Below, one piece after another: positions 28,057 through 36,550 of a stretch of DNA of 64,000 bases. Source of the stretch: Marinobacter zhejiangensis (GTDB taxonomy: Bacteria; Pseudomonadota; Gammaproteobacteria; Pseudomonadales; Oleiphilaceae); NCBI RefSeq assembly GCF_900114775.1, contig NZ_FOUE01000002.1:248001-312000 (forward strand), in the 5' to 3' direction. How positions within the stretch are numbered: position 1 is the stretch's first letter; each line of letters starts with the position of its first letter. A program made the position numbers and the translations under genes. The notes under the pieces were generated by a model. That model ran no database searches. It worked only from the letters and a program-made list of their open reading frames with translations, and was not told the origin of the DNA.

Positions 28057-28557
28057 ATGACAGCGGGTGATCAGGAATTGGAGCAGGCCGGGTTGCGCCT
28101 CGGTGAACTGCTGGAGAAGAAACAGCTCACCATAGCGACCGCCGAAAGCTGCACGGGTGGCTGGGTGGCCAAGGTGCTGACGGATCGTGCGGGATCCTCC
28201 GCCTACCTGATGGCGGGCCTGGTGACCTACAGCAATGCGGCAAAACAACATCTCCTTGGCGTTGAAAGAGACGCTCTTGATCAGCATGGAGCCGTGAGTG
28301 AACCGGTCGTGAGGCAGATGGTGGCCGGGGCTATCAAAGCCGCTGGGGTAGACCTTGCGGTTGCGATCAGCGGGGTTGCCGGGCCCGGAGGCGGTAGTGC
28401 GGAGAAGCCGGTTGGCACGGTCTGGTTTGCCTGGGGTAGTGGACCGGATCACACCGAAACCGCTGTGAAATATTTTGACGGCGATCGTGATGACATTCGC
28501 AGGCAGTCAGTTTTGTTTGTATTGCAGGCAGTTACCGATTTCGTCAAAACGATGTGA
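28057..28557 (+). CDS. pncC: NMN amidohydrolase, CinA C-terminal type (166 aa)
   Basis: The enzyme converts nicotinamide mononucleotide to nicotinic acid mononucleotide and recycles pyridine nucleotide breakdown products. Motifs: TIATAESCTGGWVAKVLTDRAGSS near residue 25 and VAISGVAGPGGGS near residue 105, with the PVGTVWFA segment. This is the short form without the N-terminal molybdopterin-like domain. ATG 28057 follows AGGGGAC. It directly precedes recA, the order found in many gammaproteobacteria and streptococci (as cinA-recA). The recA promoter with its SOS box lies between them, so recA has its own start. Confidence 0.95.
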   Translation: MTAGDQELEQAGLRLGELLEKKQLTIATAESCTGGWVAKVLTDRAGSSAYLMAGLVTYSNAAKQHLLGVERDALDQHGAVSEPVVRQMVAGAIKAAGVDLAVAISGVAGPGGGSAEKPVGTVWFAWGSGPDHTETAVKYFDGDRDDIRRQSVLFVLQAVTDFVKTM

Positions 28558-28589
28558 CATTTTTCTTGGCCGGGTTCGCAGTTAGGGGG

Positions 28590-28618
28590 TTGGTCTCCCC
28601 ATCGGCTTATGCTTTAAT
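28590..28618 (+). promoter_or_regulatory. Predicted recA promoter
   Basis: TTGGTC (28590-28595) and TTTAAT (28613-28618) are separated by 17 bases. The SOS operator begins two bases after the -10, well placed to block RNA polymerase. Confidence 0.75.
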
Positions 28619-28619
28619 A

Positions 28620-28635
28620 CTGTTCAAATATACAG
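28620..28635. promoter_or_regulatory. LexA (SOS) box upstream of recA
   Basis: The sequence CTGTTCAAATATACAG is a perfect CTGT-N8-ACAG LexA operator. It lies 86 bases upstream of the recA start codon and adjoins the -10. This shows that recA is DNA-damage induced in the usual gammaproteobacterial manner. Confidence 0.95.
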
Positions 28636-28721
28636 TTTGATACTGGATGGCGTTGAGAAGGTTCGCCTCAACCGGCCGGTCCATGTTTCAGGTTTGAAGA
28701 CCTAAAGAGGGCATCGCAGCA

Positions 28722-29768
28722 ATGGAAGACAACCGTAAGAAAGCACTCAGCGCAGCACTGGGCCAGATTGAACGTCAGTTCGGCAAGGGCGCCGTCATGA
28801 AAATGGGCGATCAGCCCCGGGAAGCTATTCCTGCGGTCTCCACCGGTTCTCTGGGACTGGACGTTGCGCTGGGTATTGGTGGTCTGCCATACGGCCGTAT
28901 CGTTGAAATCTACGGTCCGGAAAGCTCCGGTAAAACCACGCTCACCCTGCAGGTGATTGCTGAAGCCCAGAAGCAGGGCAAGACCTGTGCTTTCGTTGAC
29001 GCGGAGCACGCGCTGGATCCGATCTATGCCGAGAAGCTGGGCGTCAATGTGGACGAGCTGCTGGTGTCCCAGCCGGACACCGGTGAGCAGGCTCTGGAAA
29101 TTGCCGACATGCTGGTGCGCTCCAACGCGGTTGACGTCATCATTGTTGACTCGGTGGCGGCACTGACGCCGAAGGCGGAGATCGAGGGTGAGATGGGTGA
29201 CTCCCACGTCGGCCTCCAGGCTCGTCTGATGTCCCAGGCCCTGCGTAAGCTGACCGGTAGCGTCAAGCAGGCCAACTGCCTGATGGTCTTCATCAACCAG
29301 ATCCGTATGAAAATCGGCGTTATGTTCGGTTCACCCGAAACCACCACCGGTGGTAACGCCCTTAAATTCTATGCCTCTGTGCGCCTGGACATTCGCCGCA
29401 TCGGCTCCGTTAAGGATGGCGACGAAGTTGTGGGTAACGAAACCCGGGTCAAGGTCGTCAAGAACAAGGTATCCCCGCCATTCCGTCAGGCCGAGTTCCA
29501 GATCATGTACGGCAAGGGCATTTACCACATGGCCGAAGTGCTGGACATGGGCGTGAAGGAAGGCTTTGTGGACAAGTCCGGTGCCTGGTATGCCTACAAC
29601 GGCGACAAGATCGGCCAGGGCAAGGCCAACGCCTGCAAGTTCCTGGAAGAAAACCTGGACATGGCCAACGAGATCGAAGCCAAGGTTCGCGACAAGCTGA
29701 TGCCCAAGCCGGAAAGCAAGAAAGAGGCGGAAGCCGCACAGCCCAGCGAAACCGGTGAACTGATCTAA
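28722..29768 (+). CDS. recA: Recombinase A (348 aa)
   Basis: RecA forms filaments on single-stranded DNA, drives strand exchange and stimulates LexA self-cleavage. Walker A is [10 protein letters not shown] (about residues 66-75), Walker B is [12 protein letters not shown], and the L2/DNA-binding region is [16 protein letters not shown]. Length is normal. The acidic C-terminal tail ([16 protein letters not shown]) is present. No recX follows: the next gene is a flavodoxin-like protein, with a strong hairpin in between. Confidence 0.99.
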   Translation: MEDNRKKALSAALGQIERQFGKGAVMKMGDQPREAIPAVSTGSLGLDVALGIGGLPYGRIVEIYGPESSGKTTLTLQVIAEAQKQGKTCAFVDAEHALDPIYAEKLGVNVDELLVSQPDTGEQALEIADMLVRSNAVDVIIVDSVAALTPKAEIEGEMGDSHVGLQARLMSQALRKLTGSVKQANCLMVFINQIRMKIGVMFGSPETTTGGNALKFYASVRLDIRRIGSVKDGDEVVGNETRVKVVKNKVSPPFRQAEFQIMYGKGIYHMAEVLDMGVKEGFVDKSGAWYAYNGDKIGQGKANACKFLEENLDMANEIEAKVRDKLMPKPESKKEAEAAQPSETGELI

Positions 29769-29781
29769 ACCTGCCTTGCCC

Positions 29782-29815
29782 GCCGCTGACTTGTGCTCCT
29801 GTACAGGTCAGCGGC
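29782..29815 (+). terminator. Strong hairpin after recA (no T tract)
   Basis: GCCGCTGAC (29782-29790) pairs with GTCAGCGGC (29807-29815), extended by TGT/ACA with a single mismatch in between. There is no T run, so it may be a weak terminator, a processing site or an mRNA-stabilising end rather than a classical intrinsic terminator. Confidence 0.55.
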
Positions 29816-29862
29816 AGTCTCGACCAAAGACACTAAACCGTCCTTTGCCAGGGGAGAGTGAG

Positions 29863-30333
29863 ATGTCCGAAAAACGGCAGCTACTCATTGTCGCCCACGC
29901 ACCCTCGCCGAACACACTGGCCTTACGCAACGCTGTTGTGGAGGGCGCCCGCCACCCGGATATTGAATCGATTACCGTGAAGGTGCTGGCTCCTTTGGAT
30001 GCCGGGCCGGACGATGTACTTGCCTGTGATGCCATTATCCTCGGGACCACGGAGAACCTGGGATACATGAGTGGCGCCCTGAAGGATTTCTTCGATCGTT
30101 GCTACTATCCTTGCCTGGAGCAGACTCAGGCACTTCCGTTTGCCTTTTATATCCGTGCCGGTCATGACGGAACCGGGACCCGGCGTGCCATTGAATCGAT
30201 CACCACCGGGTTACGTTGGCGGCTGGTACAGCCTCCGCTCCTGTGTCGGGGGGATTTTCAGCAGGACTTTATTGTCCAGTGTGAAGAGCTTGGTTTGGCC
30301 GTCGCCGCAGCTTTGGAGGCGGGCATCATCTAA
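29863..30333 (+). CDS. Flavodoxin/NADPH-dependent FMN reductase-like protein (156 aa)
   Basis: A small FMN-binding-fold protein. The N-terminus LLIVAHAPSPNTLALRNAVVEGA resembles the phosphate-binding loop of the flavodoxin/WrbA group, and ILGTTENLGYMSGALKDFFDRCYYP is the typical second flavin-contact segment. ATG 29863 is preceded by GGGGAGAG. It follows recA on the same strand but is separated by a hairpin. The substrate is unknown. It could equally be an electron carrier or a quinone/flavin reductase. Confidence 0.85.
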   Translation: MSEKRQLLIVAHAPSPNTLALRNAVVEGARHPDIESITVKVLAPLDAGPDDVLACDAIILGTTENLGYMSGALKDFFDRCYYPCLEQTQALPFAFYIRAGHDGTGTRRAIESITTGLRWRLVQPPLLCRGDFQQDFIVQCEELGLAVAAALEAGII

Positions 30334-30353
30334 AGGGGGCAATAACTGCCTCT

Positions 30354-32246
30354 TTAATCCACCGGGTGGCTGCTACCAGAAATTGTCGTAAACGAGCGAG
30401 GAACTGAGGAGCCCAGACACTCCTCTATGGCTTGCTGGTGCAGTGTTTCCTCTTGCTCAAGGCGGGTGATCAGCGTTTCAATGTTTGGCTTGTGGGCTTC
30501 AATAAGGTCCATGGCTGTATTCTGGGCCGATAACAGAAGCTGTTGTACCGCATCGTCAACCACTTTGGCTGCGTGTTCACTGTAATGGCGCGGTTGGGCG
30601 ATTTCTCTCCCCAGGAACGGGTGGCCCTCGCTGGCGCGGAGGTCGACCGGACCAACCTCATCGGACATTCCCCAACGGCTGACCATGGACCGGGCAAGCT
30701 GGGTGGCCTGATGGATGTCATCGTCGGCCCCGGAGCTGACGGTACCCAGTAGCAGCTTTTCTGCGGCACGGCCTCCAAGCATCACGGCAAGGCGGTCCTT
30801 GAGGTAATCCTCAGAATAGGTGTGCCGCTCTTCGACCGGGAGCTGATGGGTGCCCCCTAATGCTTGTCCTCTGGGAACGATGGACACCTTGTACAGCGGG
30901 TCGGCGTTGGGCAGGAAATGCGCCACCAGGGTATGGCCGGATTCATGCACCGCTAAACGATGTTTCTCTTCGGCGGATATGACCAGACTTCGAGCTGTCC
31001 CCAGGATGATCTTGTCGCGGGCCTCATCAAAGTTTGCCATGGTGACCGCGGTGGACTGGGTCCGGGCGCCAGCCATGGCGGCTTCGTTGACCAGGTTCTT
31101 GAGGTCGGCACCGGAGAAACCTGGGGTGCCGGCTGCAATCTTGCTGAGGTCTACGGTTGGATCCAGGGGGACATGACGGGTGTGAACGGTAAGAATTGCT
31201 ACCCGGCCCTTCAGGTCAGGCAGGTCCAGAGTCACATGACGGTCAAAGCGACCGGGCCGGAGCAGGGCGGGGTCAAGTACGTCAGGACGATTGGTTGCCG
31301 CCAGGACGATCACCGCCTCATGGCCTGCAAAGCCATCCATTTCAGCCAAAATCTGGTTGAGGGTCTGCTCCCGCTCATCATGGCCTCCGCCGAGCCCGGT
31401 GCCGCGGGTGCGACCAATGCTGTCGAGTTCGTCAATGAAAATGATGCTGGGGGTATTCTTCCTGGCTGTTTCAAACAGCTGCCGCACCCGTGAAGCTCCA
31501 ACACCGACGAACACCTCAATAAACTCGGACGCCGATATGGGGTAGAACCGTACGCCGGCCTCTCCGGCCAGAGCCTTGGCCATCAGGGTTTTTCCTGTGC
31601 CGGGTGGGCCCATGAGTAGGATGCCGTGGGGAACCTCGGCACCTAGACTGCGGAACTGTTCGGGGTTTCGGAGAAACTCGATAAGCTCCTGGACTTCTTG
31701 TTTGGCGTTGTCTTGCCCCGCGACGTCTTCAAAGGTGGTGTCGGGAATGTCCCCTTTGATCTGGGCCTCAAGCTGGCGGGAAAAATCCAACGGGCTGCCT
31801 TTGCCGCTGAGCTGTCCCATGGTTCGTCGCGACAGCCAGAAAAAGTAGAGCAGTAAAAGGACCCAGGGCAGTATCGAAAGTATCGCTCTCAGGGTCGAAT
31901 TCTCGTCGTCATCACGGACAACGAGTACAACCCCCCGAGCTTCGAGTTGATCAAGAAGGCGGTCATCACCGGTTGCAGGTACTCGGGTCTGAAACTCGCT
32001 AAAGGCTTTGTCGTCCCGCTCCAGGTATTGGGGTTCACGGAACTCACCCAGAATACGGTTGCCCTGCATCTCGACGCGGGTAATGGCATTGTCGGCAAGG
32101 TGAGACTTGAAACTGCTGTACGGAAGGTCTGCAACCGTGTTTTTTTTCGGCGAATTAAACAGGTAGATGGCCACCAGCAGCAGTGCCAACATCATCCACA
32201 ACTGGGACCAGTTGAATAGGGGCGATTGCGGCTGTTCGTTGGCCAT
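30354..32246 (-). CDS. FtsH-type AAA zinc metalloprotease, stand-alone paralogue (630 aa)
   Basis: A membrane-anchored ATP-dependent protease. Two membrane helices flank a periplasmic domain (about residues 14-32 and 122-143). The AAA module has Walker [20 protein letters not shown], Walker [17 protein letters not shown] and the arginine-finger region [11 protein letters not shown]. The zinc site is [15 protein letters not shown] (HExxH). The gene is not next to rlmE/folP, where the housekeeping ftsH usually lies in gammaproteobacteria, so I take it to be a second FtsH. PilZ and an arginine-rich protein follow upstream on the same strand, though gaps of over 100 bases make one operon uncertain. 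Confidence 0.92.
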   Translation of the reverse strand: MANEQPQSPLFNWSQLWMMLALLLVAIYLFNSPKKNTVADLPYSSFKSHLADNAITRVEMQGNRILGEFREPQYLERDDKAFSEFQTRVPATGDDRLLDQLEARGVVLVVRDDDENSTLRAILSILPWVLLLLYFFWLSRRTMGQLSGKGSPLDFSRQLEAQIKGDIPDTTFEDVAGQDNAKQEVQELIEFLRNPEQFRSLGAEVPHGILLMGPPGTGKTLMAKALAGEAGVRFYPISASEFIEVFVGVGASRVRQLFETARKNTPSIIFIDELDSIGRTRGTGLGGGHDEREQTLNQILAEMDGFAGHEAVIVLAATNRPDVLDPALLRPGRFDRHVTLDLPDLKGRVAILTVHTRHVPLDPTVDLSKIAAGTPGFSGADLKNLVNEAAMAGARTQSTAVTMANFDEARDKIILGTARSLVISAEEKHRLAVHESGHTLVAHFLPNADPLYKVSIVPRGQALGGTHQLPVEERHTYSEDYLKDRLAVMLGGRAAEKLLLGTVSSGADDDIHQATQLARSMVSRWGMSDEVGPVDLRASEGHPFLGREIAQPRHYSEHAAKVVDDAVQQLLLSAQNTAMDLIEAHKPNIETLITRLEQEETLHQQAIEECLGSSVPRSFTTISGSSHPVD

Positions 32247-32365
32247 GATGTCCTCCCGATCACCGGATACCTACATTCTTGGTTATCCGGGCCCGCTAGG
32301 CAATGATACAGCTCAACTAACGGGCTGGGCGGTCCCTGTTCTGAAGGCCGGGGCAGGGTTGTTGG

Positions 32366-32761
32366 TCAGCTGGCGTACCGGTTGTAGATTGCTTCAATGC
32401 GCGAAAGGGCGTTGTCGACGGCACGGGAGTAGCTACGTTGACACAGAAAGTTGGTGAACTGAACGCCGACCCGGAAGCCTGACTGGTAGGGGTAACAGTC
32501 AACAACCATGGCGCGAACGTTGGTCTCGGAAATGTACTTGCCGTGGAAATCAAGGAGCAGTCGCGAGCCCGGCTCCACCGGCCTTGGCGACAGAATACCC
32601 ATACCGTAACGGTTCATGTCGAGACAACAGACCGTGGTTGGCTTTTTTTCCCGCCCGAAGAAACCCCTTTCCCTGAGGCTGACCTTTAGGCATTGCGCGG
32701 CATAGCGTTCCTTGATTCGGCGATCTGCGGAATCGGGCATCATAGGTGCGTATCCATACAA
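32366..32761 (-). CDS. PilZ-domain protein (131 aa)
   Basis: A single-domain candidate c-di-GMP receptor. The RRxxxR-like motif is visible as RRIKERY near residue 14, followed by CLDMNRYGMGILS, which fits the D/N-x-S/N-x-x-G second motif with Asn replacing the usual Ser. Such small proteins relay c-di-GMP levels to motility or surface functions. The start is ambiguous: ATG 32761 gives the longest form, while the double ATG at 32743/32740 would put the binding motif closer to the N-terminus. None has a strong ribosome binding site. Confidence 0.82.
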   Translation of the reverse strand: MYGYAPMMPDSADRRIKERYAAQCLKVSLRERGFFGREKKPTTVCCLDMNRYGMGILSPRPVEPGSRLLLDFHGKYISETNVRAMVVDCYPYQSGFRVGVQFTNFLCQRSYSRAVDNALSRIEAIYNRYAS

Positions 32762-32905
32762 AGTCTTATGATTATTGTGTTCCCGACAGGCGCAGTGGTC
32801 GGGAGTGGAAGTTTAGTTCTGAGGTCGTGGGCTTAAAAATGACCAAGCGCCATTATGTGACGAACCTCTCAAAACAAGAGTGAAGAAGGTCTCTGGTTTG
32901 TCGGA

Positions 32906-33190
32906 TCAGGCCTTAGCATCCAACAGACGCCCTCGACGGTCTTCCAAAGGGGCTGACTCGGCCGTTTTGGGGTCGAGCAGGAGAGGTCGACGGCGTGTTT
33001 TCCGCTTGCGGCGGTCGGGGCCATCGAAGGGTTCCTGGCTACGGCGTCTATCTGGTTGACGGCGACGGTCTGTGGCCGTCTGATTGGGGGCTGCTTTGGC
33101 CTCTTCAGCGGGTGGCGGACGATGGTTGCCCTCGCTTTTCGGCCGATCGAGGGTTGATACCGGTTGATAGGTATTGCGATAGATGTCCAA
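32906..33190 (-). CDS. Small arginine-rich unknown protein (94 aa)
   Basis: I do not recognise a family. The protein is low-complexity and strongly basic, with RRRQPDRRR and GPDRRKRKTRRRP stretches and many Pro, and no hydrophobic core that would suggest a globular fold. AAGGAG (33204-33199 on the minus strand) has ideal 8-base spacing to the TTG at 33190; the in-frame GTG at 33199 would overlap that site, so TTG is preferred. It might bind nucleic acid or polyanions, but this is only from charge. Similar DRR-rich short proteins occur around motility genes, which I cannot confirm here. Confidence 0.6.
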   Translation of the reverse strand: MDIYRNTYQPVSTLDRPKSEGNHRPPPAEEAKAAPNQTATDRRRQPDRRRSQEPFDGPDRRKRKTRRRPLLLDPKTAESAPLEDRRGRLLDAKA

Positions 33191-33417
33191 GTAAGTCACT
33201 CCTTCCAGCAGCGGCGCTTCTGTGCCGGGCTGCCAGCGACTGCCAGTTCAGGGTTACGATTGATCATTATATCGGCAATCTGCGGTGAAACTTGAGGCAG
33301 AGCGAGACAGCAGCCATGGCAGATTCTACAATGAGCATCAGGTAGTGTGATAAACCCTTGATTGTTGCGCTACTCTTGGTCCATTAACCCATAATCGTCG
33401 CGGTACAGGAATTTAAC

Positions 33418-35820
33418 TTGAAGGCATTGCCCTTACAACGGCTCTACAAAGCCTGCGTCCTCAAAGATTTTCCATTCAAAACCACCCGTCAGCTTGAGCC
33501 GTTGGCAGAAATTGTCGGCCAGAACCGCGCCCAGGAGGCGGTACGGTTTGCGCTGGCGATGCCGCATGGTGGCTACAACGTCTACGCGGTTGGTCGCAAC
33601 GGGTTGGGCAAGCGTACGATGATGCTGCGCTTTCTTGAGCATCATGTGGATACCCGTCAGCAGGCGCACGACTGGTGCTATGTCGCCAATTTCGAAGAGC
33701 CCCGGGTCCCGAAAGTATTGATGTTGCCGGCTGGGCGGGGCAACCAGCTCCGGCAGGATATGGACAAGCTGATGACGCGCCTGATGAAGATGGTGCCTCA
33801 GACCTTCGACAGCGACAATTTTCTGGAACGTGCCTCTCAGTTAAAAGAGGACTTCGCCGAGCGCCAGGACAAAGAGCTGGCCAAAGTGACGGATCAGGCT
33901 CGCCGCAAGAAGATCAACCTGACGGTGACGACCCCTGGCGGCTACCGCCTGGTCGCGATGAATGGGGAAGAGCCGCACACCGCCGAATCGTTTGATGCGC
34001 TCCCCGAGGGAACCCGCAACCGGTTCGAGCAAGACATCGATAAGCTTGAGAAGAAGCTGCGTCAGGCGGTCCGGAAAGTTGCAGACTGGGAGCAGGAGTA
34101 TGCTGAGCAGCAGCATGCCCTCAACCAGGAAACCCTCGAAAGCATTTCCGGCCATCAGATTGATGAGCTGATTGCCCGGTATCGCGAATTTGACGATGTG
34201 GTGAGTTATTTGGAGTCGGTGCGCCTGGACCTGGCTGACAATCTCGATATTTTCCTTGAAGAAAATGACGAGCAGGCGGCGATTGCCTATGCCTCACTCG
34301 ACAAAAAACTGCCCCGACGCTACCAGGTGAATGTCCTGGTTCATCAGAAGAATGACGAAATGCCGGTGGTGGTCGAAGACAATCCAACCTACCACAACCT
34401 GTTCGGATACGTTGAGAACGTGACCTTCAAGGGGTCGGTGTTCACCGACTTTTCGCTTGTGCGCCCAGGCAGCCTGCACCGAGCCAATGGCGGGTATCTG
34501 TTGATGGATGCCATCAAGGTACTTGAACAGCCGTTTGTGTGGGATGGGCTGAAGCGGGCATTGCGTTCGAAGGCCATGCAGATCAATTCGCTGGAACGGG
34601 AGATGACACTGTCGGGGACGATATCCCTGGAGCCGGAACCGATCCCGCTGGACGTCAAGATCGTATTGTTCGGCGACCGCGAAACCTGGATGCTGTTGCA
34701 GGAGTACGACCCCGAATTTTCCGAACTGTTCCGGGTGACCGCGGATTTCGAAAATGAAATGGATCGAACCCCCGACAGTCAGCTGCTGTACGCAAAGTTC
34801 ATTGCCAGCCTGGTGATGGAGAAGAAACTGCTGCATTGTGACCGCCGTGCCGTAGCGCGGGTTATCGAACAGAGTGCCCGTATGGCGGAGCACCAGGACC
34901 GGCTTTCACTACATGCTGCCCACATCGCTAACCTGTTGCGGGAATCCGATTTCTGGGCGCGCCAGGACGATGCCCAGCTTATCTCGGCAGAGCATGTGGA
35001 GAAGGCGTTAAGCAGTGCTCAGTACCGCTCAAGCCGCATTCGGGATCAGTTGTACGATTCCATCCGTGACGGAACCACACTCATTTCCACATCCGGCAAA
35101 ACGGTCGGGCAAGTCAACGCACTATCCGTCATGTCCACCGGCGGGTTTGAGTTTGGCCTGGCCAACCGGGTGACTGCCACCACCTACTATGGCGGTGGCG
35201 ATATCATCGATATCGAGCGGGACGTCAAACTTGGGGGCAACATCCACTCTAAAGGGGTGATGATTCTCAGCGCCTGGCTGGCCTCCCGTTTTGCGGTGAC
35301 CGACCCCATGCACTTGTCGGCCAGCATCACCTTTGAGCAGAACTACGGTGAGGTCGACGGTGATAGTGCGTCGCTGGCAGAGCTGTGCGCACTGTTGTCG
35401 TCGCTGTCGGGTGTGCCGATCCGTCAGGATCTGGCGCTGACGGGGTCGGTCAACCAGTTTGGCGAGGTTCAGCCTATTGGTGGTGCCAACGAAAAAGTCG
35501 AAGGCTTTTTCAGGACCTGCCAGTTTACCGAGATCACCGGTTCCCAGGGGGTGCTTGTGCCCTCAACCAACGTGCAGAACCTGATGTTGGATGCGGAAGT
35601 ATTACAGGCGGTGCGGGACCGCCGGTTCGCCGTATACTCGGTGTCAACCGTGGAAGAAGCCGTTGCCTTGTTGATGGGGCGCCCGGCGGGTGTGCCTGAC
35701 AAGAAAGGCTGTTACCCGAAAGGCACGATTTATGGCTTGATTCAACAGCGGCTGGAGGCAATGCGGGAACATGAGCGGCAGGAGCACGCTGCTGCGACGG
35801 CAACAACAGACAATAAATAG
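33418..35820 (+). CDS. LonB-type AAA protease, peptidase S16 (800 aa)
   Basis: A cytoplasmic ATP-dependent serine protease of the COG1067 kind, distinct from Lon itself. A Walker A-like GRNGLGKRTMMLRF lies near residue 60. A long helical insertion follows (about 110-290). The C-terminal S16 domain has Ser in DGDSASLAELCALLSSLSGVPIRQD and Lys in GGANEKVEGFF, forming the Ser-Lys dyad. The start is TTG 33418 with CAGGAA upstream. Substrates in this lineage are unknown. It is followed after 54 bases by a two-component pair on the same strand, so it may share its transcript. Confidence 0.93.
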   Translation: MKALPLQRLYKACVLKDFPFKTTRQLEPLAEIVGQNRAQEAVRFALAMPHGGYNVYAVGRNGLGKRTMMLRFLEHHVDTRQQAHDWCYVANFEEPRVPKVLMLPAGRGNQLRQDMDKLMTRLMKMVPQTFDSDNFLERASQLKEDFAERQDKELAKVTDQARRKKINLTVTTPGGYRLVAMNGEEPHTAESFDALPEGTRNRFEQDIDKLEKKLRQAVRKVADWEQEYAEQQHALNQETLESISGHQIDELIARYREFDDVVSYLESVRLDLADNLDIFLEENDEQAAIAYASLDKKLPRRYQVNVLVHQKNDEMPVVVEDNPTYHNLFGYVENVTFKGSVFTDFSLVRPGSLHRANGGYLLMDAIKVLEQPFVWDGLKRALRSKAMQINSLEREMTLSGTISLEPEPIPLDVKIVLFGDRETWMLLQEYDPEFSELFRVTADFENEMDRTPDSQLLYAKFIASLVMEKKLLHCDRRAVARVIEQSARMAEHQDRLSLHAAHIANLLRESDFWARQDDAQLISAEHVEKALSSAQYRSSRIRDQLYDSIRDGTTLISTSGKTVGQVNALSVMSTGGFEFGLANRVTATTYYGGGDIIDIERDVKLGGNIHSKGVMILSAWLASRFAVTDPMHLSASITFEQNYGEVDGDSASLAELCALLSSLSGVPIRQDLALTGSVNQFGEVQPIGGANEKVEGFFRTCQFTEITGSQGVLVPSTNVQNLMLDAEVLQAVRDRRFAVYSVSTVEEAVALLMGRPAGVPDKKGCYPKGTIYGLIQQRLEAMREHERQEHAAATATTDNK

Positions 35821-35874
35821 CATGAGTAACCTTGGGCCGACGTTCATGGTGGTCTGGCAAATGGAGAGTAGAGC

Positions 35875-36501
35875 ATGAGTGACATCCAGCAAACGGTATA
35901 TGTTGTAGAAGACGATGAAGCGGTACGGGACTCTCTGGAGCTGCTGTTGAAGTCTGATGGCAAGACCGTCGCGACGTTCGACAACGCCAATGCGTTCCTG
36001 AAAGACTATTCCGAGGATATGGCCGGCTGTATCGTGCTAGATATCCGGATGCCGGGCATGGACGGCCTTGAGCTTCAGAAGCGGCTTAACGAACGTCATT
36101 CCATCTTGCCGATCATTTTTGTCACCGGCCACGGCGATGTGCCCATGGCCGTTGATGCCATGAAAGAGGGCGCGGTCGATTTTATCCAGAAGCCCTACCG
36201 GGAGGAGGCGCTGCTGGAGAAGATCGAAGTGGCTCTGTCTGAGGACCGCGAGCAGCGTAAGACCCTGGGGGAGCAGAAAGAGATCCTGAAGCGGATCAAG
36301 ACGCTGACCCCGAGGGAAGCTGAAATCATGGATCGGATGATTGCCGGTCAGGCCAACAAAGTTATTGCCATTGAATTGGAGATCAGTCAGCGGACGGTAG
36401 AAATCCACCGTTCAAGGGTTATGCACAAGATGGGCACCCATTCCCTGGCGCACCTCGTTCGTATGGTGTTGTCCGTAAAGGACCGTATCGACGCCAGCTA
36501 G
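35875..36501 (+). CDS. FixJ-type response regulator (208 aa)
   Basis: Receiver domain with acidic pocket YVVEDDEA, phospho-acceptor Asp56 in CIVLDIRMPGMDG and Lys in FIQKPYREE. The C-terminal LuxR-type helix-turn-helix is LTPREAEIMDRMIAGQANKVIAIELEISQRTVEIHRSR. It is closely similar in layout to the regulator at 2802-3443 but has a different linker. A REC-PAS-kinase follows at 36547, so the two are a pair, in the unusual order regulator first, and the kinase also carries its own receiver. Confidence 0.93.
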   Translation: MSDIQQTVYVVEDDEAVRDSLELLLKSDGKTVATFDNANAFLKDYSEDMAGCIVLDIRMPGMDGLELQKRLNERHSILPIIFVTGHGDVPMAVDAMKEGAVDFIQKPYREEALLEKIEVALSEDREQRKTLGEQKEILKRIKTLTPREAEIMDRMIAGQANKVIAIELEISQRTVEIHRSRVMHKMGTHSLAHLVRMVLSVKDRIDAS

Positions 36502-36514
36502 TCTGAGGGGCATC

Positions 36515-36550
36515 ATGCGAGTATGTATTCAACTGGCTGCGAATCAATGA
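36515..36550 (+). CDS. Possible 11-codon leader ORF upstream of the sensor kinase
   Basis: ATG 36515 has a strong GAGGGG four bases upstream and encodes MRVCIQLAANQ. Its TGA overlaps the ATG of the kinase gene (ATGA at 36547-36550). The kinase ATG has no ribosome binding site of its own, so translation may be coupled to this micro-ORF. This is read from the sequence; expression is not shown. Confidence 0.35.
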   Translation: MRVCIQLAANQ

